Shown here in pieces: positions 27,136 through 35,483 of a DNA stretch of 64,000 nucleotides (position 1 is its first letter; each line of letters starts with the position of its first letter). Location: the NCBI RefSeq assembly GCF_963664735.1, contig NZ_OY761553.1:124001-188000 (forward strand). Direction: 5' to 3'. Under the pieces are notes generated by a model. The model did no database searches. It saw only the letters and a list, made by a program, of their open reading frames with translations, and was not told the DNA's origin. The translations under genes were made by a program, and so were the position numbers. This stretch comes from an uncultured Cohaesibacter sp. (lineage in GTDB: Bacteria > Pseudomonadota > Alphaproteobacteria > Rhizobiales > Cohaesibacteraceae).

Positions 27136-27289
27136 CGGGAGGCGTCTGGTCGTGGAATGGTATCGTGCCGGTGGTGGATGAAACAGCTTTCATTCATCCG
27201 CCGTCCTGATTGGCGATGTGATTATCGGGGTCGGCTGTTATGACGGTCCCGCTGCTATGAGAACCAGAGGAGAACAGGCGACTGGTTGA
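27132..27289 (+). pseudogene. paaY: Truncated, frameshifted paaY relic
   Basis: ATG 27132 overlaps the paaZ stop (ATGA), the spacing of a real gene. The first frame reads NGIVPVVDETAFIHP and then stops at 27207. Shifting frame at about 27200 restores AVLIGDVIIGVGCYDGPAAM, which continues the start of PaaY, a gamma-carbonic-anhydrase-like hexapeptide-repeat thioesterase (E. coli: [22 protein letters not shown] and on). Homology ends near 27256, so about 150 of some 200 codons are gone. I infer a frameshift plus a 3' deletion; the remainder up to 27289 reads out without similarity. Confidence 0.8.
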
Positions 27290-27330
27290 GGGTTCGGGCC
27301 ACGACCCTTTGATACTTAAACGCAAATAGC

Positions 27331-27930
27331 CTAGCGAACAGCCTTTACTCCTTCCAGTATCAGCACGGTAGCCAGATGGGCGTAATCTTCCCGAGAGATC
27401 GGGCCGTCTTCCTTGAACCACATATAGACCCAGTTCATCATGCCAAAGAGTGACATGGTCACCGGCATCAATAAAGGGCGATCCGGATTGTCCAGTGTCG
27501 GGTGAACCATACGCAAGACGTTTGAAAAGCGTTTTACGACACGGCGTTCGACCTTGACAATCTCTGCTCTCTGTTCCGCTGACAGTGCCTGACTGGCATT
27601 GAGCTGGACCTTGTGCTGATCATCGGCCCCCCTGTAGGCTTCAATGACTGTCATAACCAGCTTTTCGAGCCTTTTTTCGGGTTGTAATGCCTCGTCGTCA
27701 GCTTCTGCCAAAGCGTGGTCGAGTTCTTCAAGGTGGGAATGCACAATCTCGAAGATCAGAGCGTCTTTGGACGGGTAATAGTGATAGAGAAGCGATTTCG
27801 ACACGCCAGCCGCAGATGCTATTTGGGACATGGAGGCTTTCTCCATGCCTTGCGTTGCAAATACCCGCGCCGCGTCCAGCAGCAAACTATGTTGTTTTTC
27901 TTCGAAATCGTTTGCGCGTGTTCGGGCCAT
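27331..27930 (-). CDS. paaR: TetR-family regulator, probable PaaR
   Basis: Probable repressor of the phenylacetate genes, 199 residues. The N-terminal TetR helix-turn-helix shows DAARVFATQGMEKASMSQIASAAGVSKSLLYHYYPSKDAL in overview, and the C-terminal ligand domain is of the length seen in aromatic-CoA-responsive members. The likely inducer is phenylacetyl-CoA. ATG 27930 is preferred over TTG 27936; neither has a strong ribosome site. It follows paaK by about 90 bases on the same strand, with an operator-like palindrome at 28008-28023 in that gap, so autoregulation is plausible. Confidence 0.87.
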   Translation of the reverse strand: MARTRANDFEEKQHSLLLDAARVFATQGMEKASMSQIASAAGVSKSLLYHYYPSKDALIFEIVHSHLEELDHALAEADDEALQPEKRLEKLVMTVIEAYRGADDQHKVQLNASQALSAEQRAEIVKVERRVVKRFSNVLRMVHPTLDNPDRPLLMPVTMSLFGMMNWVYMWFKEDGPISREDYAHLATVLILEGVKAVR

Positions 27931-28007
27931 GGACAATATTCTCTAAAATGCTGAAGACGAAAGTAGGGGGCTCTCTATGCCCCCTATACACCAAAATTGG
28001 TATGTTT

Positions 28008-28023
28008 GACCATACGGTCGGTT
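28008..28023. promoter_or_regulatory. Candidate PaaR operator upstream of paaR
   Basis: GACCATACGGTCGGTT matches the ideal AACCGACCGGTCGGTT at 12 of 16 bases, with a perfect right half. It abuts the paaK stop codon and lies 78 bases before the paaR ATG. A further half-site GGTCGGTT occurs at 28033-28040, inside the end of paaK. Confidence 0.55.
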
Positions 28024-29333
28024 TAATTTTTTGGTCGGTTATCGACAACTCGCTTGGCTTTTCCTTCCGAGCGGGCAAGCTCTTGCGGGGCTCTGACATC
28101 GATCCTTGTTGTTACGCCTACCACTGATTTGATGTGGTGGGAGAGCTCGACGGCCGAGGCTTTGCGAGCGTCTTCAGAGACGTGATTGGTTGCCGCTTCC
28201 ACATGGACGACCATGGTGTCCTTGTGATGCTTGCGGTTCAGTTCGATCTGGAAATGCGGCGTGAGGCCTTTGCATTTCAGGATCTGTTCTTCGATCTGGG
28301 TCGGAAAGACATTCACGCCGCGCAGAATGATCATATCGTCCGAACGACCGGTAATCTTCTCAATGCGGCGCATGGAGCGAGCTGTGCCGGGCAGAAGGCG
28401 GGTAAGATCGCGGGTGCGATAGCGCACCATTGGCAGACCTTCTTTGGTCAGAGTGGTAAAGACCAACTCGCCCATTTCTCCGTCTGGCAGCACTTCGCCA
28501 GTAATCGGATCTATGATTTCAGGATAGAAATGGTCTTCCCAGATATGCAGACCGTCTTTTGTTTCAACGCATTCATTGGCAACGCCTGGCCCCATGATTT
28601 CGGAAAGGCCATAGATGTCAACAGCATGCATGTCGAAGGACTGCTCGATTTCTCCGCGCATGGAGTTGGTCCAAGGCTCTGCTCCAAAGATACCAACCCT
28701 GAGCGAGCTTTCCCTAGGGTCCAGTCCTTGTCTGCGGAATTCATCGAGAATGGATAGCATGTAGGATGGTGTGACCATGATGATCGATGGCTTGAAATCC
28801 TGAATCAAGGTGACCTGACGTTCCGTCATGCCGCCAGAAATGGGAACCACGGTGCAACCAAGCCGCTCAGCTCCGTAATGGGCTCCAAGGCCGCCGGTGA
28901 ACAGGCCATAGCCATAGGCAACATGGACGATATCGCCGGGGCGACCGCCCGAAGCGCGAATGGATCTGGCTACCAGATCGGCCCACACGTCGATGTCATT
29001 CTTGGTATATCCGACCACCGTCGGCTTGCCGGTCGTGCCGGATGAACCGTGAATGCGGACCAGTTTTTCCCTTGGCACGGCGAACATGCCGAAGGGGTAT
29101 GAATCCCTCAAGTCAGTCTTTTGCGTGAACGGAAATTTTGCAAGGTCCGCCAGAGATTTCAAGTCGGATGGGTGAACGCCATGCTCGTCGAATCGCTTGC
29201 GATAGAATGGTGAATTCTCATAGGCATGGGTCAAGGAGCGACGCATGCGGTGATATTGCAGAGCCGCGATTTCATCGCGAGAGGCGACTTCAATAGGGTC
29301 TAGCAGGTTCCTGTTTGGTGTTAGATCGTTCAT
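28023..29333 (-). CDS. paaK: Phenylacetate-CoA ligase PaaK
   Basis: Activates phenylacetate to phenylacetyl-CoA with ATP and CoA, the entry step of the pathway, 436 residues, a family-typical length. The adenylate-forming P-loop HGSSGTTGKPTVVGYT lies near residue 95, with the later GLSEIMGPGVANEC and RTRDLTRLLPG elements and a C-terminal domain carrying IILRGVNVFPTQIEEQI. GGAGGAAATA precedes the ATG. It is last in the minus-strand paaG-paaI-paaK run; a PaaR-like site touches its stop codon. Confidence 0.96.
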   Translation of the reverse strand: MNDLTPNRNLLDPIEVASRDEIAALQYHRMRRSLTHAYENSPFYRKRFDEHGVHPSDLKSLADLAKFPFTQKTDLRDSYPFGMFAVPREKLVRIHGSSGTTGKPTVVGYTKNDIDVWADLVARSIRASGGRPGDIVHVAYGYGLFTGGLGAHYGAERLGCTVVPISGGMTERQVTLIQDFKPSIIMVTPSYMLSILDEFRRQGLDPRESSLRVGIFGAEPWTNSMRGEIEQSFDMHAVDIYGLSEIMGPGVANECVETKDGLHIWEDHFYPEIIDPITGEVLPDGEMGELVFTTLTKEGLPMVRYRTRDLTRLLPGTARSMRRIEKITGRSDDMIILRGVNVFPTQIEEQILKCKGLTPHFQIELNRKHHKDTMVVHVEAATNHVSEDARKASAVELSHHIKSVVGVTTRIDVRAPQELARSEGKAKRVVDNRPKN

Positions 29334-29349
29334 TATTTCCTCCCCGGTA

Positions 29350-29808
29350 TTAGATGCTGTCGTTTTTGAGCGACAGAAGTGTTCCTTTTACTGTGCGGGC
29401 ATGGCCGCGAAATTCTGCGATTAATGTTCCGTCTTCGCGTGTCACTTGCACGTCGTAGAGACCTGAGCGGCCAGATCGGAAAATCTCGGTTGCACGGGCT
29501 ATCAAACGATCACCCAAGGCTCCCGGCGCGGTGTAATGGATCGTGCAATTCTGGCCGACGGTGATTTGGTTGTAGGTGTTGCAGGCAAAGGCGAAGGCAC
29601 TATCGGCAAGCATGAAGAGATAGCCGCCATGGGCATTGCCGTGACCGTTTGTCATGGCTTTGGTAACTGTCATGCTGACGGTGGCTTTGCCCGGTGCGAC
29701 ATGCTCAAGCTTGATGCCCAGCTCGCGGGTTGCTGCATCACCATCCCACATTGCCTGAGCGCAGGCTTCGGCCAACTCTTGCGGGCTCATCGCTGTATAT
29801 TGGTCCAT
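29350..29808 (-). CDS. paaI: Hydroxyphenylacetyl-CoA thioesterase PaaI
   Basis: Hotdog-fold thioesterase thought to rescue CoA from dead-end phenylacetate intermediates, 152 residues. The catalytic helix region NGHGNAHGGYLFMLADSAFAF is the family hallmark (one G and D pair at the active site). AAGGGG lies 8 bases before ATG 29808; the frame is open 22 codons further into paaG. It sits between paaG and paaK with gaps of 1 and 16 bases. Confidence 0.93.
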   Translation of the reverse strand: MDQYTAMSPQELAEACAQAMWDGDAATRELGIKLEHVAPGKATVSMTVTKAMTNGHGNAHGGYLFMLADSAFAFACNTYNQITVGQNCTIHYTAPGALGDRLIARATEIFRSGRSGLYDVQVTREDGTLIAEFRGHARTVKGTLLSLKNDSI

Positions 29809-29809
29809 A

Positions 29810-30604
29810 TCAGCGCCCCTTGAATTGTGCTGGACGTTTCTCGAGAAATGCCGCGACCCCTTCGGCATAGTCATTGGTCTGTCCTGCTTGGCGCTGGCAG
29901 TCTCGTTCCATGTCTAGATGAGTGTCGAGAGGCTGGTTTGATGCTGTCTGAATGAGCCGTTTGGTGAGGCCCAACCCCACTGTTGGTCCTGCGGCAAGGC
30001 GCTCTGCAATGGCCGATGCTTCGCCCACTAGGGCTGTGTCATCTACTGCCTTCCAGATGAGGCCCCAGCGCTCGGCCTGCTCGGCGGGCAGGGGCTCGGC
30101 CAGCATGGCAAGGGCCTTGGCGCGAGGCTCGCCCAAAATGTTGGTCAGTGACCAGCTGCCGCCCGCATCGGGAATGAGGCCTATCTTGGAAAATGCCTGA
30201 ATGAATTTTGCGGACTTGGCGGCAAGAACGATGTCGCAGGCAAGAGCAATATTGGCCCCAGCGCCAGCGGCCACGCCGTTTACAGCACATATGACCGGCT
30301 TTTCCAGTGAGCGGATCAGGCGCAATGTCGGATTGTAAAAGGTCTCAATCGTTTCTCCGAGGTCGGGTTTTGCTCCCCCTTTTCTTGGATCGCGATCCCC
30401 AAGATCCTGTCCGGCGCAAAAGCCACGCCCGGCCCCGGTTAGCAAGATGGCCCGAACGTCTTTCTCGCTGTGGGCAAATTCCAGCTGCGCTCGAAAGGCA
30501 CGATGCATTTCATCATTAAAGCTATTCAGTTTATCGGGTCTGTTCAGCGTCAGTTTCAGAACGCCACTTTCCAGAATCGACAGAACGGTCTCGGATTCGC
30601 TCAT
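29810..30604 (-). CDS. paaG: PaaG, epoxyphenylacetyl-CoA isomerase
   Basis: Crotonase-fold isomerase converting the ring epoxide to oxepin-CoA and later moving a double bond, 264 residues. The oxyanion-hole segment GAGRGFCAGQDLGDRD and the second element VNGVAAGAGANIALACD are present. ATG 30604 has a GGGGGGAG site; the upstream 24 codons read through the operator region and are ignored. First gene of paaGIK, divergent from paaN across two palindromic sites. Confidence 0.93.
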   Translation of the reverse strand: MSESETVLSILESGVLKLTLNRPDKLNSFNDEMHRAFRAQLEFAHSEKDVRAILLTGAGRGFCAGQDLGDRDPRKGGAKPDLGETIETFYNPTLRLIRSLEKPVICAVNGVAAGAGANIALACDIVLAAKSAKFIQAFSKIGLIPDAGGSWSLTNILGEPRAKALAMLAEPLPAEQAERWGLIWKAVDDTALVGEASAIAERLAAGPTVGLGLTKRLIQTASNQPLDTHLDMERDCQRQAGQTNDYAEGVAAFLEKRPAQFKGR

Positions 30605-30659
30605 TTTTTCTCCCCCCAAGGCCCACTTTTGTAGAGCCGACGAAAGATATGTTGCATAA

Positions 30660-30706
30660 ACCGTCCGGACGGTCAATTATACGCTTGAATAAATCGTCCG
30701 GACGGT
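30660..30706. promoter_or_regulatory. Tandem PaaR-like operators in the paaG/paaN divergent promoter
   Basis: ACCGTCCGGACGGT at 30660-30673 is a perfect 14-bp palindrome. ATCGTCCGGACGGT at 30693-30706 repeats it with one change, 33 bases on, about three helical turns. A perfect minus-strand -10 box TATAAT (30681-30676) precedes paaG, and TTGAAT/ATTATA (30685-30690, 30709-30714) may serve paaN. Both operators overlap these promoters. Confidence 0.65.
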
Positions 30707-30738
30707 CAATTATAAGTAATCTGAATTTGGGGGGACAT

Positions 30739-32391
30739 ATGACCGACTTCTTTAATCGCCACGAAAAACTGTTGGCTGATGCCGTATCTGCGCTGAAATC
30801 GAGGGAATTCTGGACACCGTTTCCGGAAATCCCCAGTGGGCGCTTTTATGGGGAAACAGCAAAGGACGATGGTCAACAAAAGTTTGATCGATTGATCGGT
30901 AAATATTTTTCGATTGCCAATCATCCAGAAACCCATCGGGTGGGATTGGAGGACTCTCCTTGGGGAAAGCCTCTGAAAATAAGCTATCCTGCTGCGGATG
31001 TTGCAACCCTGCTTGATGCCTCCAAAAAGGCTGCTCCGGTCTGGAGTGAAGCTTCTGTTGAGACGCGTGTCGGCATTCTTCTTGAGGCTCTCGTGCGGCT
31101 TAATGCCATGAGCTTTCTCATGGGGCATGCGGTAATGCACACCACTGGACAGGCTTTCCCAATGGCTTTTCAGGCTGGCGGGCCGCACTCACAGGATCGT
31201 GGTCTGGAAGCTGTGGCTGCGGCTTGGGCAGAAATGACGGCAACCGCGCGCGATGCCATCTGGGAAAAGCCGCAGGGCAAGAATCCTTCTATAGTGATGG
31301 AGAAGCACTGGAAACTCGTGCCGCGCGGCCTGTCGTTGACCATCGGCTGCAACACGTTTCCTAACTGGAACGGTTATCCCGGTCTGTTTGCCAGTCTGGC
31401 GACGGGAAACACGGCGATTGTCAAGCCGCATCCGGCTGCAATTCTGCCGCTTGCCATCACCGTGAAGACTTTGCGCGAAGTTATGGCGGAAGCGGGCATG
31501 CCTGCGGATGCGGTTTTGCTCGCTGCCGATGAACCGGGATGGGAGATCACCTGTGAGTTGGTCCAGAGTGATGCTTTCTCTTTGATTGACTATACCGGCT
31601 CATCCATATTCGGAAACTGGGTGCGTGCCAATGCCGGTCAGGCGCAGGTTTATAGTGAAGAGAGCGGCGTCAACTCGATCACCATCACAGGCACCAACGA
31701 TTTCAAGGGAATGTGTGACAATATCGCCTTTTCGTTGGCGCTCTATTCGGGCCAGATGTGCACTTCGCCGCAGAATATCTATGTTCCGGCTTCCGGCATC
31801 GAAACCGATCAGGGAACAAAAAGCTTCGATGAGGTCGCCGCTGGTATTTCATCGGCCATCGATGATCTTCTCTCGGAACCCAACCGTGCCTCCGGGGTCT
31901 GTGGCACCATAGCCAACCCCGCTACACTGGCGAGGGTGTCCATTGCCCGAGGCTCTGGCCGTATCATTCGCGAAAGTGGCGAAACCGGCATGGGCCGCAG
32001 CGCAACACCAATTCTAGTAGCACTCGATACAGACGAAAGAGGAGCGGAGCAAGAGGAATGCTTCGGACCAATCTCCTATTTCATTGCCTGCATCGATGCC
32101 GCAGATGCCATCGCCCGAGCATCTGACATAGCAAAGAAAAAAGGGGCGATAACTGCAGCACTCTACGCCAGGGATCAAGCCTTGATCGATGAAGCTGCAG
32201 ATGCCTTCGGGCGTGCCGGGGTCAATCTGTCCGTCAATCTCACTGGTAACATTTATGTCAACCAGTCGGCGGCCTTTTCCGATTTCCACGTTACCGGAGC
32301 AAATCCGTCTGGCAATGCCTGTTTGACGGATTCAGCCTTTGTCGCGTCGCGCTTTCGACGCGTCATGGTTCGTTGGCCAAAGGTCGCCTGA
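30739..32391 (+). CDS. paaN: PaaN, aldehyde-dehydrogenase-like phenylacetate protein
   Basis: Member of the PaaN branch of the aldehyde dehydrogenase superfamily, 550 residues, found in paa clusters of alpha- and betaproteobacteria. The nucleophile is probably the Cys in YSGQMCTSPQNIYVP, and the general-base region is EESGVNSITITG. GGGGGGACAT precedes ATG 30739; 30 upstream in-frame codons read through the operators. It lacks the MaoC hydratase half that PaaZ has. Because a full PaaZ is present, its exact step is unclear; it may oxidise the ring-opened aldehyde as a second enzyme. Confidence 0.9.
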   Translation: MTDFFNRHEKLLADAVSALKSREFWTPFPEIPSGRFYGETAKDDGQQKFDRLIGKYFSIANHPETHRVGLEDSPWGKPLKISYPAADVATLLDASKKAAPVWSEASVETRVGILLEALVRLNAMSFLMGHAVMHTTGQAFPMAFQAGGPHSQDRGLEAVAAAWAEMTATARDAIWEKPQGKNPSIVMEKHWKLVPRGLSLTIGCNTFPNWNGYPGLFASLATGNTAIVKPHPAAILPLAITVKTLREVMAEAGMPADAVLLAADEPGWEITCELVQSDAFSLIDYTGSSIFGNWVRANAGQAQVYSEESGVNSITITGTNDFKGMCDNIAFSLALYSGQMCTSPQNIYVPASGIETDQGTKSFDEVAAGISSAIDDLLSEPNRASGVCGTIANPATLARVSIARGSGRIIRESGETGMGRSATPILVALDTDERGAEQEECFGPISYFIACIDAADAIARASDIAKKKGAITAALYARDQALIDEAADAFGRAGVNLSVNLTGNIYVNQSAAFSDFHVTGANPSGNACLTDSAFVASRFRRVMVRWPKVA

Positions 32392-32438
32392 GCGACAAAA
32401 GTCAATTTTCTCATTTGGATATCACGGGAGGACTATCC

Positions 32439-33587
32439 ATGAAATTCGCAATCACTACAGCGATGACCACTCTGGTCGCGTTTGGAACCATAAGCCTTGC
32501 TGCGCCAGCTTCAGCGGAAATCCGTTTGGGAGCCAGCGTTTCTGCAACAGGACCGGCTGCCTTTTTGGGAGATCCTGAAGCCAAAACGATCGAAATGCTG
32601 GTAGAGCAGGTCAATGAGGCCGGTGGCATCAATGGGGAAAAGATTGAGCTTTTCCTTTATGACGATGGTGGCGACCCTAACAAGGCCCGCACCTTTGCGA
32701 CCCGTCTTGTTGAAGATGATGAAGTCGTGGCCATTATCGGCGGTTCAACGACTGGAACGACCATGTCGATCCTGTCTGTTGCAGAAGACGAGGGGGTTCC
32801 CTTCATTTCGCTCGCCGGGGCCATTCAGATCATTGATCCGGTGCGCGCATTTGTTTTCAAGACACCGCACACAGATCGCATGGCTTGCGCCAAGATCTTT
32901 ACGGACATGGCTGCGCGTGGTCTTGCCAAGATTGGCATGATCTCGGGTACAGACGGCTTTGGTGCTTCGATGCAGGCCCAGTGTAAGGAGATTGCCCCTG
33001 AGCATGGAATCGAGATCATCGCCGATGAGACCTATGGTCCGCAAGATGCAGACATGACACCGCAGCTGACCAAGATTTCCAAGACGGACGGGGTGCAGGC
33101 GATCCTTAATCCCGGCTTTGGTCAGGGCCCGGCTATCGTCACCCGCAACAAGGCCCAGCTCGGTATCGAACTGCCACTCTATCAGAGCCACGGCGTTGCC
33201 TCCGACGGCTTCATCAAGCTGGCCGGAGCTGACGCGGCAGAGGGCGTGCGGCTGCCGGGGACGGCATTGCTGATCGCCGACATTCTGCCCGATGGCGATC
33301 CGCAGAAGGGTGTCGTGACATCCTACAAGGCAGCATTTGAGGGCAAATATGACCTGAAGGTTTCCACCTTTGGTGGCTATGCCAATGATGCCTTCCTGCT
33401 GATGGCCGATGCTATGAAAAAAGGTGGTTCGGACGCCGAAGCCATCCGCGATGCTCTGGAAGCAACTGCCGGGCTGGTCGGTACCACCGGCACCTATAGC
33501 TTCTCTGCTGAAGATCATCTTGGTCTCGATCTGAGTGCATTCCGTATGCTTGAGATTAAAAACGGCGGCTGGACCCTTGCCGAATAA
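32439..33587 (+). CDS. Liv-type ABC transporter substrate-binding protein
   Basis: Periplasmic binding protein of the branched-chain amino acid/amide family, 382 residues. The signal peptide is about 25 residues (ALVAFGTISLAAPASA-like core, cleavage before EIRLGASVS). Peripla_BP_6 features follow: TGPAAFLGDPEAKTIEMLVEQVNEAGGINGEKIELFLYDDGGDPNKA in outline. GGGAGGACTATCC precedes ATG 32439. Its position inside the paa cluster suggests uptake of phenylacetate or a related aromatic acid rather than an amino acid. Confidence 0.9.
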   Translation: MKFAITTAMTTLVAFGTISLAAPASAEIRLGASVSATGPAAFLGDPEAKTIEMLVEQVNEAGGINGEKIELFLYDDGGDPNKARTFATRLVEDDEVVAIIGGSTTGTTMSILSVAEDEGVPFISLAGAIQIIDPVRAFVFKTPHTDRMACAKIFTDMAARGLAKIGMISGTDGFGASMQAQCKEIAPEHGIEIIADETYGPQDADMTPQLTKISKTDGVQAILNPGFGQGPAIVTRNKAQLGIELPLYQSHGVASDGFIKLAGADAAEGVRLPGTALLIADILPDGDPQKGVVTSYKAAFEGKYDLKVSTFGGYANDAFLLMADAMKKGGSDAEAIRDALEATAGLVGTTGTYSFSAEDHLGLDLSAFRMLEIKNGGWTLAE

Positions 33588-33597
33588 TCTTGCATCG

Positions 33598-33617
33598 GGC
33601 GGGGCTTTTGCCCCGCC
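33598..33617 (+). terminator. Intercistronic hairpin after the Liv binding-protein gene
   Basis: GGCGGGGC (33598-33605), TTTT, GCCCCGCC (33610-33617) make a perfect 8-bp stem 10 bases after the stop. No T tract follows, so partial attenuation or 3' protection is more likely than full termination. Confidence 0.65.
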
Positions 33618-33650
33618 TTCATCGACTCGATCTCAAAGGGAGAGCCGCTC

Positions 33651-34523
33651 ATGGATGCCTTGATGCAGTTTCTTTTGTCCGGGGTGACTGTTGGCGCGGT
33701 CTATGCGCTCGTCGCTCTGGGCTTCACAATTATCTATAACGCTTCGGATGTGGTGAATTTTGCGCAAGGCGAATTTGTCATGTTGGGCGGGATGATTACC
33801 GTCTTTGCCCATGCTGCCGGATTGCCTTTGCCGCTGGCAGCCCTGATCGCGATCCTGCTGACTGCTCTGGTCGGTGTGGCGCTGAACAAGCTGGCGATCG
33901 AACCGGCAAGGGGCGCTCCGGTTGTCTCGCTGATCATCATCACCATTGGCGCATCCATTTTCATTCGCGGCGCTGCGCAATTGGTTTTTGACAAGCAGTT
34001 GCATCGTTTCCCGTCTTTTTCCGGTGACGAACCGATCCGCCTGCTGGGGGCCGCGATCCTGCCGCAGAGCCTTTGGGTGGTTGGTGGTGCCTTCTTTATT
34101 TTTATCGGCCTTTGGGCCTTCTTCACAAAGACCCTGACCGGTAAAGCCGTTTTGGCCACGGCCAATAACAGGCTGGCAGCACAGCTGGTCGGCATCAATA
34201 CCGGCTGGGTGATGACCCTTTCCTTCTCCCTGTCTGCTGCCATCGGGGCGCTGGCGGGGGTGCTGGTTACCCCCATTACACTGGTGGCCTATGACGTTGG
34301 TGTCGGGCTGGCGCTCAAGGGCTTTGCGGCTGCCATGCTGGGCGGAATGGGTAACCCCAAGGGCGCATTGGTTGGAGGCATTCTGCTCGGTCTGCTCGAA
34401 GCGCTGACCGCCGGATATCTCAGCTCGCAATATAAGGATGCGGTGGCCTTTATCGTTATTCTGGCGGTGCTGTTTGCCATGCCTCAGGGCCTGTTCGGCG
34501 CCAAGAGAACCGAGAGGGTCTGA
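33651..34523 (+). CDS. livH: Liv-type ABC permease (LivH)
   Basis: Inner-membrane permease of 290 residues with about eight hydrophobic segments. LivH features include GAVYALVALGFTIIYNASDVVNFAQGE at the N-terminus and GFAAAMLGGMGNPKGALVGGILLG near the C-terminus. AGGGAGAG lies before the ATG. Forms the channel with LivM, three bases downstream. Confidence 0.93.
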   Translation: MDALMQFLLSGVTVGAVYALVALGFTIIYNASDVVNFAQGEFVMLGGMITVFAHAAGLPLPLAALIAILLTALVGVALNKLAIEPARGAPVVSLIIITIGASIFIRGAAQLVFDKQLHRFPSFSGDEPIRLLGAAILPQSLWVVGGAFFIFIGLWAFFTKTLTGKAVLATANNRLAAQLVGINTGWVMTLSFSLSAAIGALAGVLVTPITLVAYDVGVGLALKGFAAAMLGGMGNPKGALVGGILLGLLEALTAGYLSSQYKDAVAFIVILAVLFAMPQGLFGAKRTERV

Positions 34524-34526
34524 GCC

Positions 34527-35483
34527 ATGCAAACTTATTCCAAATGGATACAATTGGCCATTCTCTTCGTTCTGATCGTGGCCCTGCCGATTTTCTTCCC
34601 GTCGGGATATTATTTCCGCGTCGGTGCGTTGATTTTCGTGAATGCCTTAAGTGTTGTCGGGCTGGTTATCCTTATCGGATATGCGGGCCAGATCAGTCTG
34701 GGGCATGCCGGGTTCGCCGGGATCGGAGCTTACGCTTGTGCGTTGGGGCCGCAATATCTAGAGTTGCATCCGGCTTTGTCTGTTCTGCTGGGCGCTTTTG
34801 TTTCCGCTATCATGGCAGTATTGATCGGCAAGCCGATCTTGCGGCTCAAGGGCTATTATCTGGCTGTGGCAACGCTGGGATTTGGCATTCTGGTTTCCAT
34901 GCTGTTGACCAATGAGCGGGCTTTGACGGGTGGGCCAGATGGAATGGCGGTTGCCAAGCTGGGACTTAAAGGTGTTCTGAAGGATTTCGGCATCAAGCTT
35001 TCCACTGGCGAGTTCTGGTATCTGCTCTGTGGTTTTGTGCTGCTCATTGGGGTCTGGGTCGCTCTCAATCTGTTTAACAGCCCCACGGGGCGAGCCATGC
35101 GGGCGTTGCACGGATCGGAAGTGGCGGCGCGCACGGTGGGTATCGATGTGGCGCAGGTCAAGCTGCAGGCATTTGTTATTTCAGCGGTTTATGCATCGGT
35201 TGCCGGTTCTCTGCTGGCCTTGCAAAACAGTTTCATCACCCCGGACGTTGCCGGTTTTATGCATTCGATTGAAATGGTTACGATGGCGGTGCTGGGGGGC
35301 GTGAATTCCGTTTTGGGCGCAACGCTCGGTGCGGCAATCCTTACCTTGCTGCCTCAGGTCCTGACGGTGTTTGCCGAATATGAGCAGTTGATCATGGGGC
35401 TGGTGATGATCCTTGTGATGATTTTCTTGCCAAAAGGGTTGCTTCCTTCCATAGCAGCCAAGCTGAGAGGGAGGGGAGAATGA
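34527..35483 (+). CDS. livM: Liv-type ABC permease (LivM)
   Basis: Second inner-membrane permease, 318 residues. Hallmarks are QISLGHAGFAGIGAYACA, LRLKGYYLAVATLGFG and SPTGRAMRALHGSEVAARTVGI, and a late GGVNSVLGATLGAAI element. The stop overlaps the livG start (ATGA). Confidence 0.93.
   Translation: MQTYSKWIQLAILFVLIVALPIFFPSGYYFRVGALIFVNALSVVGLVILIGYAGQISLGHAGFAGIGAYACALGPQYLELHPALSVLLGAFVSAIMAVLIGKPILRLKGYYLAVATLGFGILVSMLLTNERALTGGPDGMAVAKLGLKGVLKDFGIKLSTGEFWYLLCGFVLLIGVWVALNLFNSPTGRAMRALHGSEVAARTVGIDVAQVKLQAFVISAVYASVAGSLLALQNSFITPDVAGFMHSIEMVTMAVLGGVNSVLGATLGAAILTLLPQVLTVFAEYEQLIMGLVMILVMIFLPKGLLPSIAAKLRGRGE

Noticed and set aside
30649-30738. N-terminal extension of paaN starting at 30649
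   Set aside because: It translates the two operator palindromes twice (SGRSII repeated) and there is a strong ribosome site before ATG 30739.
33633-34553. 306-codon minus-strand frame over livH
   Set aside because: It is Q/R/N-rich low-complexity shadow of a hydrophobic permease.
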